NCBI RefSeq assembly: GCF_051020765.1
Contig: NW_027469085.1
Span: forward strand, 1,984,001 to 2,048,000
Direction: 5' to 3'
DNA length: 64,000 nucleotides
Origin: Lasioglossum baleicum
Lineage: Eukaryota > Arthropoda > Insecta > Hymenoptera > Halictidae
Position numbers and translations under genes: made by a program. Shown one piece after another: positions 12,668 to 25,943 of this stretch. The notes under the pieces were generated by a model. That model searched no databases. It saw only the letters and a list, made by a program, of their open reading frames with translations, and was not told the origin of the DNA. Every line of letters begins with the position of its first letter. Position 1 is the stretch's first letter.

Positions 12668-14235
12668 CTGAGAATTAAGCTGTGCAGCCCAATATTGCAC
12701 CAACACAGAGTTGCACCACGCGGAGGATCTCGTTCTCCAACCGAAGCAGAGATGGACGCGTTCGAAAAATACGCGACCATCCGCAAAGGGTATTTCGATT
12801 CGTTGGAGAACGACGTGATGAGGAAAAATTGGAATTTATTCTGCGAAGCTCTCCATCTCACTGGTGAGACAGGGCCGAAGCCTCCGAAAAAATATAAACA
12901 ATTATCGTCCCCCTCCTCAACGGGACGCGGTAAAATTATCGAACGTTGGCCGGTCCGCGGATGTAAAAAGGTTCGGGAGCACTGCTGTAAAGCACAAGTG
13001 AGAGCTTCTGGATTCGAAGAATTGCAAGCTCTTAATATCACCATAGGTCTTGCGATCCCTGAGAATTAAGCTGTGGAGCCCAATATTGCACCAACACAGA
13101 GTGGAACCACACGCAGGATCTCGTTCTGCAACCGTAGCAGAGATGGACCCGTTCGAAGCATACGCGACCATCCACAAAGGGTCATTTCGATTCGTCGGAG
13201 AACGACGTGATAAAGAAAAATTGGAATTTATTCTGCGAGGCTCTCCGTCTCACTGGTGAGACAGGGCCGAAGCCTCCGAAAAAATATAAACAATTATCGT
13301 CCCCCTCCTCAACGGGACGCGGTAAAATTATCAAACGTTGAACGGCCCGCGGCTACAATAAGGTTGGTTCGCACTGTTGTAAAGCACAAGTGATAGCTTT
13401 TGGATTCGAAGAATTGCAAGCCCTTATTATCGCCACTGGTCTAGCGAAACGTGGGAATTAAGCTGTGCAACCCAATATTCCACCAACACAGAGTGGAACC
13501 ACGCGCAGGATCTCGTTCTCCAACAGAAGCAGAGATGGACCCGTTCGAAGAATACGGGGTCATCCACGAAGGGTATTTCGATTTGTCGGATGACGACGTG
13601 ATGAGGAAAAATTGGAATTGATTCTGCGAGGATCACCGTCTCACCGGCGAGACGTGGCCGATGCCACCGTACCAATATAAACAACTAACGTCCCCTCCCC
13701 CTCGTCGGGACGCGGTAAAATTATCGAACGTTGACCGGTCCGCGGATATAAAGAGGTTCGGGAGCACTGCTGTAAAGCACAAGTTTGAGCTTCTGGCTCG
13801 AAGAATTGCAAGCTCTTAATATCACCATAGGTCTTGCGATCCCTGAGAATTAAGCTGTGGAGCCCAATATTGCACCAACACAGAGTGGAACCACACGCAG
13901 GATCTCGTTCTGCAACCGTAGCAGAGATGGACCCGTTCGAAGCATACGCGACCATCCACAAAGGGTCATTTTGATTCGTCGGAGAACGACGTGATAAAGA
14001 AAAATTGGAATTTATTCTGCGAGGCTCTCCGTCTCACTGGTGAGACAGGGCCGAAGCCTCCGAAAAAATATATACAATTATCGTCCCCCTCCTCAACGGG
14101 ACGCGGTAAAATTATCAAACGTTGAACGGCCCGCGGCTATAATAAGGTTGGTTCGCACTGCTGTAAAGCACAAGTGAAAGGTTTTTTATTCGAAGAATTG
14201 GGAAGCTCGTATTTCCAGCACAGGTATAGCGAAAC
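12668..14235 (+). repeat. Higher-order repeat a-b-c variant, 4-mer of 1,568 bp (a-c-b-c), copy 1
   Basis: Anchors 12,668 (type a), 13,059 (c), 13,451 (b) and 13,843 (c). The unit is preceded by a rare 'gggaagctcgtatttccagc' block found only three times in the window. It repeats at 14,236 after 1,568 bp and again at 24,377 (offset 11,709). A private T appears in 'catttt' of the last monomer near 13,970. Confidence 0.92.
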
Positions 14236-15514
14236 CTGAGAATTAAGCTGTGCAGCCCAATATTGCACCAACACAGAGTTGCACCACGCGGAGGATCTCG
14301 TTCTCCAACCGAAGCAGAGATGGACGCGTTCGAAAAATACGCGACCATCCGCAAAGGGTATTTCGATTCGTTGGAGAACGACGTGATGAGGAAAAATTGG
14401 AATTTATTCTGCGAAGCTCTCCATCTCACTGGTGAGACAGGGCCGAAGCCTCCGAAAAAATATAAACAATTATCGTCCCCCTCCTCAACGGGACGCGGTA
14501 AAATTATCGAACGTTGGCCGGTCCGCGGATGTAAAAAGGTTCGGGAGCACTGCTGTAAAGCACAAGTGAGAGCTTCTGGATTCGAAGAATTGCAAGCTCT
14601 TAATATCACCATAGGTCTTGCGATCCCTGAGAATTAAGCTGTGGAGCCCAATATTGCACCAACACAGAGTGGAACCACACGCAGGATCTCGTTCTGCAAC
14701 CGTAGCAGAGATGGACCCGTTCGAAGCATACGCGACCATCCACAAAGGGTCATTTCGATTCGTCGGAGAACGACGTGATAAAGAAAAATTGGAATTTATT
14801 CTGCGAGGCTCTCCGTCTCACTGGTGAGACAGGGCCGAAGCCTCCGAAAAAATATAAACAATTATCGTCCCCCTCCTCAACGGGACGCGGTAAAATTATC
14901 AAACGTTGAACGGCCCGCGGCTACAATAAGGTTGGTTCGCACTGTTGTAAAGCACAAGTGATAGCTTTTGGATTCGAAGAATTGCAAGCCCTTATTATCG
15001 CCACTGGTCTAGCGAAACGTGGGAATTAAGCTGTGCAACCCAATATTCCACCAACACAGAGTGGAACCACGCGCAGGATCTCGTTCTCCAACAGAAGCAG
15101 AGATGGACCCGTTCGAAGAATACGGGGTCATCCACGAAGGGTATTTCGATTTGTCGGATGACGACGTGATGAGGAAAAATTGGAATTGATTCTGCGAGGA
15201 TCACCGTCTCACCGGCGAGACGTGGCCGATGCCACCGTACCAATATAAACAACTAACGTCCCCTCCCCCTCGTCGGGACGCGGTAAAATTATCGAACGTT
15301 GACCGGTCCGCGGATATAAAGAGGTTCGGGAGCACTGCTGTAAAGCACAAGTTTGAGCTTCTGGCTCGAAGAATTGCAAGCTCTTAATATCACCATAGGT
15401 CTTGCGATCCCTGAGAATTAAGCTGTGGAGCCCAATATTGCACCAACACAGAGTGGAACCACACGCAGGATCTCGTTCTGCAACCGTAGCAGAGATGGAC
15501 CCGTTCGAAGAATA
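14236..15514 (+). repeat. Higher-order repeat a-c-b-c, copy 2, ending in a chimeric monomer
   Basis: Repeats 12,668-13,946 at an offset of 1,568 bp through anchors 14,236, 14,627, 15,019 and 15,411. In the fourth monomer the type-c 5' half ('gtggagcccaat') switches near 15,514 to the 3' half of a type-g monomer ('gaagaatacgcg', 'ttcgatttgtcgg', 'cgacccctcc'). This ends the match to copy 1. Confidence 0.9.
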
Positions 15515-18500
15515 CGCGACCATCCACAAAGGGTATTTCGATTTGTCGGAGAACGACGTGATAAAGAAAAATTGGAATTTATTCTGCGAGGCTCTCCGTC
15601 TCACTGGTGAGACAGGGCCGAAGCCTCCGAAAAAATATAAACAATTATCGACCCCTCCTCAACGGGACGAGGTAAAATTATCAAACGTTGAACGGCCCGC
15701 GGCTATAATAAGGTTGGTGCGCACTGCTGTAAAGCACAAGTGAAAGCTTTTGGATTCGAAGAATGGCAAGCCCTTATTATCACCACTGGTCTAGCGAATC
15801 GTGGGAATTAAGCTGTACAACCCAATATTCCACCAACACAGAGTGGAACCACGCGCAGGTTCTCGTTCTGCAACCGTAGCAGAGATGGACCCGTTCGAAG
15901 AATACGCGACCATCCACAAAGGGTATTTCGATTCGTTGGAGAACGACGTGATGAAGAAACATTGGAATTTGTTCTGCGAGGCTCACCGGCGAGTCGGGAC
16001 CGAAGCCACCGCAACAATATAAGCAATTAACGTCCACCCCCTTCATCGGGGCGAGGTAAAATTATCTAACGTTGGCCGGCTCGCGACTATAAAAAGTTTG
16101 GGGAGCACTGCTGTAAAGCACAAGTGAAAGCTTTTTGATTCGACGAATTGCAAGCTCATATTATCACCACTGGTCTAGCGAAACGTGGGAATTAAGCTGT
16201 ACAACCCAATATTCCACCAACACAGAGTGGAACCACGCGCAGGTTCTCGTTCTGCAACCGTAGCAGAGATGGACCCGTTCGAAGAATACGCGACCATCCA
16301 CAAAGGGTATTTCGATTTGTCGGAGGACGACGTGATGAAGAAAAATTGGAATTTATTCTGCGAGGCTCTCCGTCTCACTGGTGAGACAGGGCCGATGCCT
16401 CCGAAAAAATATATACAATTATCGTCCCCCTCCTCAACGGGACGCGGTAAAATTATCAAACGTTGAACGGCCCGCGGCTATAATAAGGTTGGTGCGCACT
16501 GCTGTAAAGCACAAGTGAAAGCTTTTGGATTCGAAGAATGGCAAGCCCTTATTATCACCACTGGTCTAGCGAAACCTGAGAATTAAGCTGTGCAGCCCAA
16601 TATTGCACCAACACAGAGTTGCACCACGCGGAGGATCTCGTTCTCCAACCGAAGCAGAGATGGACGCGTTCGAAAAATACGCGACCATCCGCAAAGGGTA
16701 TTTCGATTCGTTGGAGAACGACGTGATGAGGAAAAATTGGAATTTATTCTGCGAGGCTCTCCATCTCACTGGTGAGACAGGGCCGAAGCCTCCGAAAAAA
16801 TATAAACAATTATCGTCCCCCTCCTCAACGGGACGCGGTAAAATTATCAAACGTTGAACGGCCCGCGGCTACAATAAGGTTGGTTCGCACTGTTGTAAAG
16901 CACAAGTGATAGCTTTTGGATTCGAAGAATTGCAAGCCCTTATTATCGCCACTGGTCTAGCGAAACGTGGGAATTAAGCTGTACAACCCAATATTCCACC
17001 AACACAGAGTGGAACCACGCGCAGGATCTCGTTCTCCAACAGAAGCAGAGATGGACCCGTTCGAAGAATACGGGGTCATCCACGAAGGGTATTTCGATTT
17101 GTCGGATGACGACGTGATGAGGAAAAATTGGAATTGATTCTGCGAGGATCACCGTCTCACCGGCGAGACGTGGCCGATGCCACCGTACCAATATAAACAA
17201 CTAACGTCCCCTCCCCCTCGTCGGGACGCGGTAAAATTATCGAACGTTGACCGGTCCGCGGATATAAAGAGGTTCGGGAGCACTGCTGTGAAGCACAAGT
17301 TTGAGCTTCTGGCTCGAAGAATTGCAAGCTCTTAATATCACCATAGGTCTTGCGATCCCTGAGAATTAAGCTGTGGAGCCCAATATTGCACCAACACAGA
17401 GTGGAACCACACGCAGGATCTCGTTCTGCAACCGTAGCAGAGATGGACCCGTTCGAAGCATACGCGACCATCCACAAAGGGTCATTTCGATTCGTCGGAG
17501 AACGACGTGATAAAGAAAAATTGGAATTTATTCTGCGAGGCTCTCCGTCTCACTGGTGAGACAGGGCCAAAGCCTCCGAAAAAATATATACAATTATCGT
17601 CCCCCTCCTCAACGGGACGCGGTAAAATTATCAAACGTTGAACGGCCCGCGGCTATAATAAGGTTGGTTCGCACTGCTGTAAAGCACAAGTGAAAGGTTT
17701 TTTATTCGAAGAATTGCAAGCCCTTATTATCACCACTGGTCTAGCGAAACGTGGGAATTAAGCTGTACAACCCAATATTCCACCAACACAGACTGGAACC
17801 ACGCCCAGGATCTCGTTCTCCAACCGAAGCAGAGATGGACGCGTTCGAAAAATACGCGACCATCCGCAAAGTGTATTTCGATTCGTTGGAGAACGACGTG
17901 ATGAAGAAACATTGGAATTTGTTCTGCGAGGCTCACCGGCGAGTCGGGACCGAAGCCACCGCAACAATATAAGCAATTAACGTCCCCCCCCCCCTTCATC
18001 GGGGCGAGGTAAAATTATCTAACGTTGGCCGGCTCGCGACTATAAAAAGTTTGGGGAGCACTGCTGTAAAGCACAAGTGAAAGCTTTTTGATTCGACGAA
18101 TTGCAAGCTCATATTATCACCACTGGTCTAGCGAAACGTGGGAATTAAGTTGTACAACCCAATATTGCACCAACACAGAGTGGAACCACGCGCAGGTTCT
18201 CGTTCTGCAACCGTAGCAGAGATGGACCCGTTCGAAGAATACGCGACCATCCACAAAGGGTATTTCGATTTGTCGGAGAACGACGTGATAAAGAAAAATT
18301 GGAATTTATTTTGCGAGGCTCTCCGTCTCACTGGTGAGACAGGGCCGAAGCCTCCGAAAAAATATAAACAATTATCGTCCCCCTCCTCAACGGGACGCGG
18401 TAAATTTATCAAACGTTGAACGGCCCGCGGCTATAATAAGGTTGGTGCGCACTGCTGTAAAGCACAAGTGAAAGCTTTTTGATTCGACGAATTGCAAGCT

Positions 18501-21500
18501 CATATTATCACCACTGGTCTAGCGAAACGTGGGAATTAAGTTGTACAACCCAATATTGCACCAACACAGAGTGGAACCACGCGCAGGTTCTCGTTCTGCA
18601 ACCGTAGCAGAGATGGACCCGTTCGAAGAATACGCGACCATCCACAAAGGGTATTTCCTATTTGTCGGAGGACGACGTGATGAAGAAAAATTGGAATTTA
18701 TTTTGCGAGGCTCTCCGTCTCACTGGTGAGACAGGGCCGAAGCCTCCGAAAAAATATATACAATTATCGTCCCCCTCCTCAACGGGCGCGGTAAAATTAT
18801 CAAACTTTGAACGGCCCGCGGCTATAATGAGGTTGGTTCGCACTGCTGTAAAGCACAAGTGAAAGCTTTTGGATTCGAAGAATTGCAAGCCCTTATTATC
18901 ACCACTGGTCTAGCGAAACGTGGGAATTAAGCTGTACAACCCAATATTCCACCAACACAGAGTGGAACCACGCCCAGGATCTCGTTCTCTAACAGAAGCA
19001 GAGATGGACCCGTTCGAAGAATACGCGACCATCCACAAAGGGCATTTCGATTTGTCGGAGAACGACGTGATAAAGAAAAATTGGAATTTATTCTGCGAGG
19101 CTCTCCGTCTCACTGGTGAGACAGGGCCGAAGCCTCCGAAAAAATATAAACAATTATCGTCCCCCTCCTCAACGGGACGCGGTAAAATTATCAAACGTTG
19201 AACGGCCCGCGGCTATAATAAGGTTGGTGCGCACTGCTGTAAAGCACAAGTGAAAGCTTTTGGATTCGAAGAATGGCAAGCCCTTATTATCACCACTGGT
19301 CTAGCGAATCGTGGGAATTAAGCTGTACAACCCAATATTCCACCAACACAGAGTGGAACCACGCCCAGGATCTCGTTCTCCAACAGAAGCAGAGATGGAC
19401 CCGTTCGAAGAATACGCGACCATCCACAAAGGGTATTTCGATTTGTCGGAGAACGACGTGATAAAGAAAAATTGGAATTTATTCTGCGAGGCTCTCCGTC
19501 TCACTGGTGAGACAGGGCCGAAGCCTCCGAAAAAATATAAACAATTATCGACCCCTCCTCAACGGGACGAGGTAAAATTATCAAACGTTGAACGGCCCGC
19601 GGCTATAATAAGGTTGGTGCGCACTGCTGTAAAGCACAAGTGAAAGCTTTTGGATTCGAAGAATGGCAAGCCCTTATTATCACCACTGGTCTAGCGAAAC
19701 GTGGGAATTAAGCTGTACAACCCAATATTCCACCAACACAGAGTGGAACCACGCGCAGGTTCTCGTTCTGCAACCGTAGCAGAGATGGACCCGTTCGAAG
19801 AATACGCGACCATCCACAAAGTGTATTTCGATTCGTTGGAGAACGACGTGATGAAGAAACATTGGAATTTGTTCTGCGAGGCTCACCGGCGAGTCGGGAC
19901 CGAAGCCACCGCAACAATATAAGCAATTAACGTCCACCCCCTTCATCGGGGCGAGGTAAAATTATCTAACGTTGGCCGGCTCGCGACTATAAAAAGTTTG
20001 GGGAGCACTGCTGTAAAGCACAAGTGAAAGCTTTTTGATTCGACGAATTGCAAGCTCATATTATCACCACTGGTCTAGCGAAACGTGGGAATTAAGTTGT
20101 ACAACCCAATATTGCACCAACACAGAGTGGAACCACGCGCAGGTTCTCGTTCTGCAACCGTAGCAGAGATGGACCCGTTCGAAGAATACGCGACCATCCA
20201 CAAAGGGTCATTTCGATTTGTCGGAGAACGACGTGATAAAGAAAAATTGGAATTTATTCTGCGAGGCTCTCCGTCTCACTGGTGAGACAGGGCCGAAGCC
20301 TCCGAAAAAATATAAACAATTATCGTCCCCCTCCTCAACGGGACGCGGTAAAATTATCAAACGTTGAACGGCCCGCGGCTATAATAAGGTTGGTGCGCAC
20401 TGCTGTAAAGCACAAGTGAAAGCTTTTGGATTCGAAGAATGGCAAGCCCTTATTATCACCACTGGTCTAGCGAAACGTGGGAATTAAGCTGTACAACACA
20501 ATATTCCACCAACACAGAGTGGAACCACGCGCAGGATCTCGTTTTCCAACAGAAGCAGAGATGGACCCGTTCGAAGAATACGGGATCATCCACAAAGGGT
20601 AATTCCTATTTGTCGGAGGACGACGTGATGAAGAAAAATTGGAATTTATTCTGCGAGGCTCTCCGTCTCACTGGTGAGACAGGGCCGAAGCCTCCGAAAA
20701 AATATATACAATTATCGTCCCCCTCCTCAACGGGCGCGGTAAAATTATCAAACTTTGAACGGCCCGCGGCTATAATAAGGTTGGTTCGCACTGCTGTAAA
20801 GCACAAGTGAAAGCTTTTAGATTCGAAGAATTGCAAGCCCTTATTATCACCACTGGTCTAGCGAAACGTGGGAATTAAGTTGTACAACCCAATATTGCAC
20901 CAACACAGAGTGGAACCACGCGCAGGTTCTCGTTCTGCAACCGTAGCAGAGATGGACCCGTTCGAAGAATACGCGACCATCCACAAAGGGTATTTCGATT
21001 TGTCGGAGAACGACGTGATAAAGAAAAATTGGAATTTATTCTGCGAGGCTCTCCGTCTCACTGGTGAGACAGGGCCGAAGCCTCCGAAAAAATATAAACA
21101 ATTATCGTCCCCCTCCTCAACGGGACGCGGTAAAATTATCAAAGGTTGAACGGCCCGCGGCTATAATAAGGTTGGTGCGCACTGCTGTAAAGCACAAGTG
21201 AAAGCTTTTGGATTCGAAGAATGGCAAGCCCTTATTATCACCACTGGTCTAGCGAATCGTGGGAATTAAGCTGTACAACCCAATATTCCACCAACACAGA
21301 GTGGAACCACGCGCAGGTTCTCGTTCTGCAACCGTAGCAGAGATGGACCCGTTCGAAGAATACGCGACCATCCACAAAGGGTATTTCGATTCGTTGGAGA
21401 ACGACGTGATGAAGAAACATTGGAATTTGTTCTGCGAGGCTCACCGGCGAGTCGGGACCGAAGCCACCGCAACAATATAAGCAATTAACGTCCCCCCCCC

Positions 21501-24376
21501 CCTTCATCGGGGCGAGGTAAAATTATCTAACGTTGGCCGGCTCGCGACTATAAAAAGTTTGGGGAGCACTGCTGTAAAGCACAAGTGAAAGCTTTTTGAT
21601 TCGACGAATTGCAAGCTCATATTATCACCACTGGTCTAGCGAAACGTGGGAATTAAGTTGTACAACCCAATATTGCACCAACACAGAGTGGAACCACGCG
21701 CAGGTTCTCGTTCTGCAACCGTAGCAGAGATGGACCCGTTCGAAGAATACGCGACCATCCACAAAGGGTATTTCGATTTGTCGGAGAACGACGTGATAAA
21801 GAAAAATTGGAATTTATTCTGCGAGGCTCTCCGTCTCACTGGTGAGACAGGGCCGAAGCCTCCGAAAAAATATAAACAATTATCGTCCCCCTCCTCAACG
21901 GGACGCGGTAAAATTATCAAACGTTGAACGGCCCGCGGCTATAATAAGGTTGGTGCGCACTGCTGTAAAGCACAAGTGAAAGCTTTTGGATTCGAAGAAT
22001 GGCAAGCCCTTATTATCACCACTGGTCTAGCGAAACGTGGGAATTAAGCTGTACAACACAATATTCCACCAACACAGACTGGAACCACGCCCAGGATCTC
22101 GTTCTCCAACCGAAGCAGAGATGGACCCGTTCGAAGAATACGGGATCATCCACAAAGGGTATTTCCTATTTGTCGGAGGACGACGTGATGAAGAAAAATT
22201 GGAATTTATTCTGCGAGGCTCTCCGTCTCACTGGTGAGACAGGGCCGAAGCCTCCGAAAAAATATATACAATTATCGTCCCCCTCCTCAACGGGACGCGG
22301 TAAAATTATCAAACTTTGAACGGCCCGCGGCTATAATAAGGTTGGTTCGCACTGCTGTAAAGCACAAGTGAAAGCTTTTGGATTCGAAGAATTGCAAGCC
22401 CTTATTATCACCACTGGTCTAGCGAAACGTGGGAATTAAGCTGTACAACCCAATATTCCACCAACACAGAGTGGAACCACGCCCAGGATCTCGTTCTCCA
22501 ACAGAAGCAGAGATGGACCCGTTCGAAGAATACGCGACCATCCACAAAGGGTATTTCGATTTGTCGGAGAACGACGTGATAAAGAAAAATTGGAATTTAT
22601 TCTGCGAGGCTCTCCGTCTCACTGGTGAGACAGGGCCGAAGCCTCCGAAAAAATATAAACAATTATCGACCCCTCCTCAACGGGACGAGGTAAAATTATC
22701 AAACGTTGAACGGCCCGCGGCTATAATAAGGTTGGTGCGCACTGCTGTAAAGCACAAGTGAAAGCTTTTGGATTCGAAGAATGGCAAGCCCTTATTATCA
22801 CCACTGGTCTAGCGAAACGTGGGAATTAAGCTGTACAACCCAATATTCCACCAACACAGAGTGGAACCACGCGCAGGTTCTCGTTCTGCAACCGTAGCAG
22901 AGATGGACCCGTTCGAAGAATACGCGACCATCCACAAAGGGTATTTCGATTCGTTGGAGAACGACGTGATGAAGAAACATTGGAATTTGTTCTGCGAGGC
23001 TCACCGGCGAGTCGGGACCGAAGCCACCGCAACAATATAAGCAATTAACGTCCACCCCCTTCATCGGGGCGAGGTAAAATTATCTAACGTTGGCCGGCTC
23101 GCGACTATAAAAAGTTTGGGGAGCACTGCTGTAAAGCACAAGTGAAAGCTTTTTGATTCGACGAATTGCAAGCTCATATTATCACCACTGGTCTAGCGAA
23201 ACGTGGGAATTAAGTTGTACAACCCAATATTGCACCAACACAGAGTGGAACCACGCGCAGGTTCTCGTTCTGCAACCGTAGCAGAGATGGACCCGTTCGA
23301 AGAATACGCGACCATCCACAAAGGGTATTTCGATTTGTCGGAGAACGACGTGATAAAGAAAAATTGGAATTTATTCTGCGAGGCTCTCCGTCTCACTGGT
23401 GAGACAGGGCCGAAGCCTCCGAAAAAATATAAACAATTATCGTCCCCCTCCTCAACGGGACGCGGTAAAATTATCAAAGGTTGAACGGCCCGCGGCTATA
23501 ATAAGGTTGGTGCGCACTGCTGTAAAGCACAAGTGAAAGCTTTTGGATTCGAAGAATGGCAAGCCCTTATTATCACCACTGGTCTAGCGAATCGTGGGAA
23601 TTAAACTGTACAACCCAATATTCCACCAACACAGAGTGGAACCACGCGCAGGTTCTCGTTCTGCAACCGTAGCAGAGATGGACCCGTTCGAAGAATACGC
23701 GACCATCCACAAAGGGTATTTCGATTTGTCGGAGAACGACGTGATAAAGAAAAATTGGAATTTATTCTGCGAGGCTCTCCGTCTCACTGGTGAGACAGGG
23801 CCGAAGCCTCCGAAAAAATATAAACAATTATCGTCCCCCTCCTCAACGGGACGCGGTAAAATTATCAAACGTTGAACGGCCCGCGGCTATAATAAGGTTG
23901 GTGCGCACTGCTGTAAAGCACAAGTGAAAGCTTTTGGATTCGTAGAATGGCAAACCCTTATTATCACCACTGGTCTAGCGAAACGTGGGAATTAAGCTGT
24001 ACAACACAATATTCCACCAACACAGAGTGGAACCACGCGCAGGATCTCGTTTTCCAACAGAAGCAGAGATGGACCCGTTCGAAGAATACGGGATCATCCA
24101 CAAAGGGTATTTCCTATTTGTCGGAGGACGACGTGATGAAGAAAAATTGGAATTTATTCTGCGAGGCTCTCCGTCTCACTGGTGAGACAGGGCCGAAGCC
24201 TCCGAAAAAATATATACAATTATCGTCCCCCTCCTCAACGGGCGCGGTAAAATTATCAAACTTTGAACGGCCCGCGGCTATAATAAGGTTGGTTCGCACT
24301 GCTGTAAAGCACAAGTGGAAGCTTTTGGATTCGAAGAATTGGGAAGCTCGTATTTCCAGCACAGGTATAGCGAAAC
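15515..24376 (+). repeat. 391-bp array, d-e / a-b-c-d / d-e-f-g mixed block
   Basis: About 22 monomers, anchors 15,801 to 23,985. Order by eye: d, h, a, b, c, d, e, e/f chimera, g-like, g, d, e/c-like, f, e, d, e, f, g, d, e, i-like, f. The run 15,780-16,466 recurs at 27,482-28,168 (offset 11,702), and 16,566-18,100 resembles 28,659-30,200. The monomer at 18,529 joins a type-e 5' half to a type-f 3' half ('tatttcctatttgtcgg'). Confidence 0.88.
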
Positions 24377-25943
24377 CTGAGAATTAAGCTGTGCAGCCCA
24401 ATATTGCACCAACACAGAGTTGCACCACGCGGAGGATCTCGTTCTCCAACCGAAGCAGAGATGGACGCGTTCGAAAAATACGCGACCATCCGCAAAGGGT
24501 ATTTCGATTCGTTGGAGAACGACGTGATGAGGAAAAATTGGAATTTATTCTGCGAAGCTCTCCATCTCACTGGTGAGACAGGGCCGAAGCCTCCGAAAAG
24601 ATATAAACAATTATCGTCCCCCTCCTCAACGGGACGCGGTAAAATTATCGAACGTTGGCCGGTCCGCGGATGTAAAAAGGTTCGGGAGCACTGCTGTAAA
24701 GCACAAGTGAGAGCTTCTGGATTCGAAGAATTGCAAGCTCTTAATATCACCATAGGTCTTGCGATCCCTGAGAATTAAGCTGTGGAGCCCAATATTGCAC
24801 CAACACAGAGTGGAACCACACGCAGGATCTCGTTCTGCAACCGTAGCAGAGATGGACCCGTTCGAAGCATACGCGACCATCCACAAAGGGTCATTTCGAT
24901 TCGTCGGAGAACGACGTGATAAAGAAAAATTGGAATTTATTCTGCGAGGCTCTCCGTCTCACTGGTGAGACAGGGCCGAAGCCTCCGAAAAAATATAAAC
25001 AATTATCGTCCCCCTCCTCAACGGGACGCGGTAAAATTATCAAACGTTGAACGGCCCGCGGCTACAATAAGGTTGGTTCGCACTGTTGTAAAGCACAAGT
25101 GATAGCTTTTGGATTCGAAGAATTGCAAGCCCTTATTATCGCCACTGGTCTAGCGAAACGTGGGAATTAAGCTGTGCAACCCAATATTCCACCAACACAG
25201 AGTGGAACCACGCGCAGGATCTCGTTCTCCAACAGAAGCAGAGATGGACCCGTTCGAAGAATACGGGGTCATCCACGAAGGGTATTTCGATTTGTCGGAT
25301 GACGACGTGATGAGGAAAAATTGGAATTGATTCTGCGAGGATCACCGTCTCACCGGCGAGACGTGGCCGATGCCACCGTACCAATATAAACAACTAACGT
25401 CCCCTCCCCCTCGTCGGGACGCGGTAAAATTATCGAACGTTGACCGGTCCGCGGATATAAAGAGGTTCGGGAGCACTGCTGTAAAGCACAAGTTTGAGCT
25501 TCTGGCTCGAAGAATTGCAAGCTCTTAATATCACCATAGGTCTTGCGATCCCTGAGAATTAAGCTGTGGAGCCCAATATTGCACCAACACAGAGTGGAAC
25601 CACACGCAGGATCTCGTTCTGCAACCGTAGCAGAGATGGACCCGTTCGAAGCATACGCGACCATCCACAAAGGGTCATTTCGATTCGTCGGAGAACGACG
25701 TGATAAAGAAAAATTGGAATTTATTCTGCGAGGCTCTCCGTCTCACTGGTGAGACAGGGCCGAAGCCTCCGAAAAAATATATACAATTATCGTCCCCCTC
25801 CTCAACGGGACGCGGTAAAATTATCAAACGTTGAACGGCCCGCGGCTATAATAAGGTTGGTTCGCACTGCTGTAAAGCACAAGTGAAAGGTTTTTTATTC
25901 GAAGAATTGCAAGCCCTTATTATCACCACTGGTCTAGCGAAAC
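24377..25943 (+). repeat. Higher-order repeat a-c-b-c, copy 3
   Basis: Anchors 24,377, 24,768, 25,160 and 25,552 reproduce 12,668-14,235 at an offset of 11,709 bp, including the rare 'gggaagctcg' block just upstream (24,339-24,370). It carries a private change 'ccgaaaagatataaac' near 24,600. The distant copy suggests duplication of a block of about 11.7 kb rather than of the 4-mer alone. Confidence 0.9.

Noticed and set aside
12547..13044. 165-codon minus-strand frame recurring at 14,115-14,612 and 24,256-24,753
   Set aside because: It spans two satellite monomers, is present only because those monomers are copies of each other, and overlaps a plus-strand frame. It is broken in sister monomers by ordinary variation.
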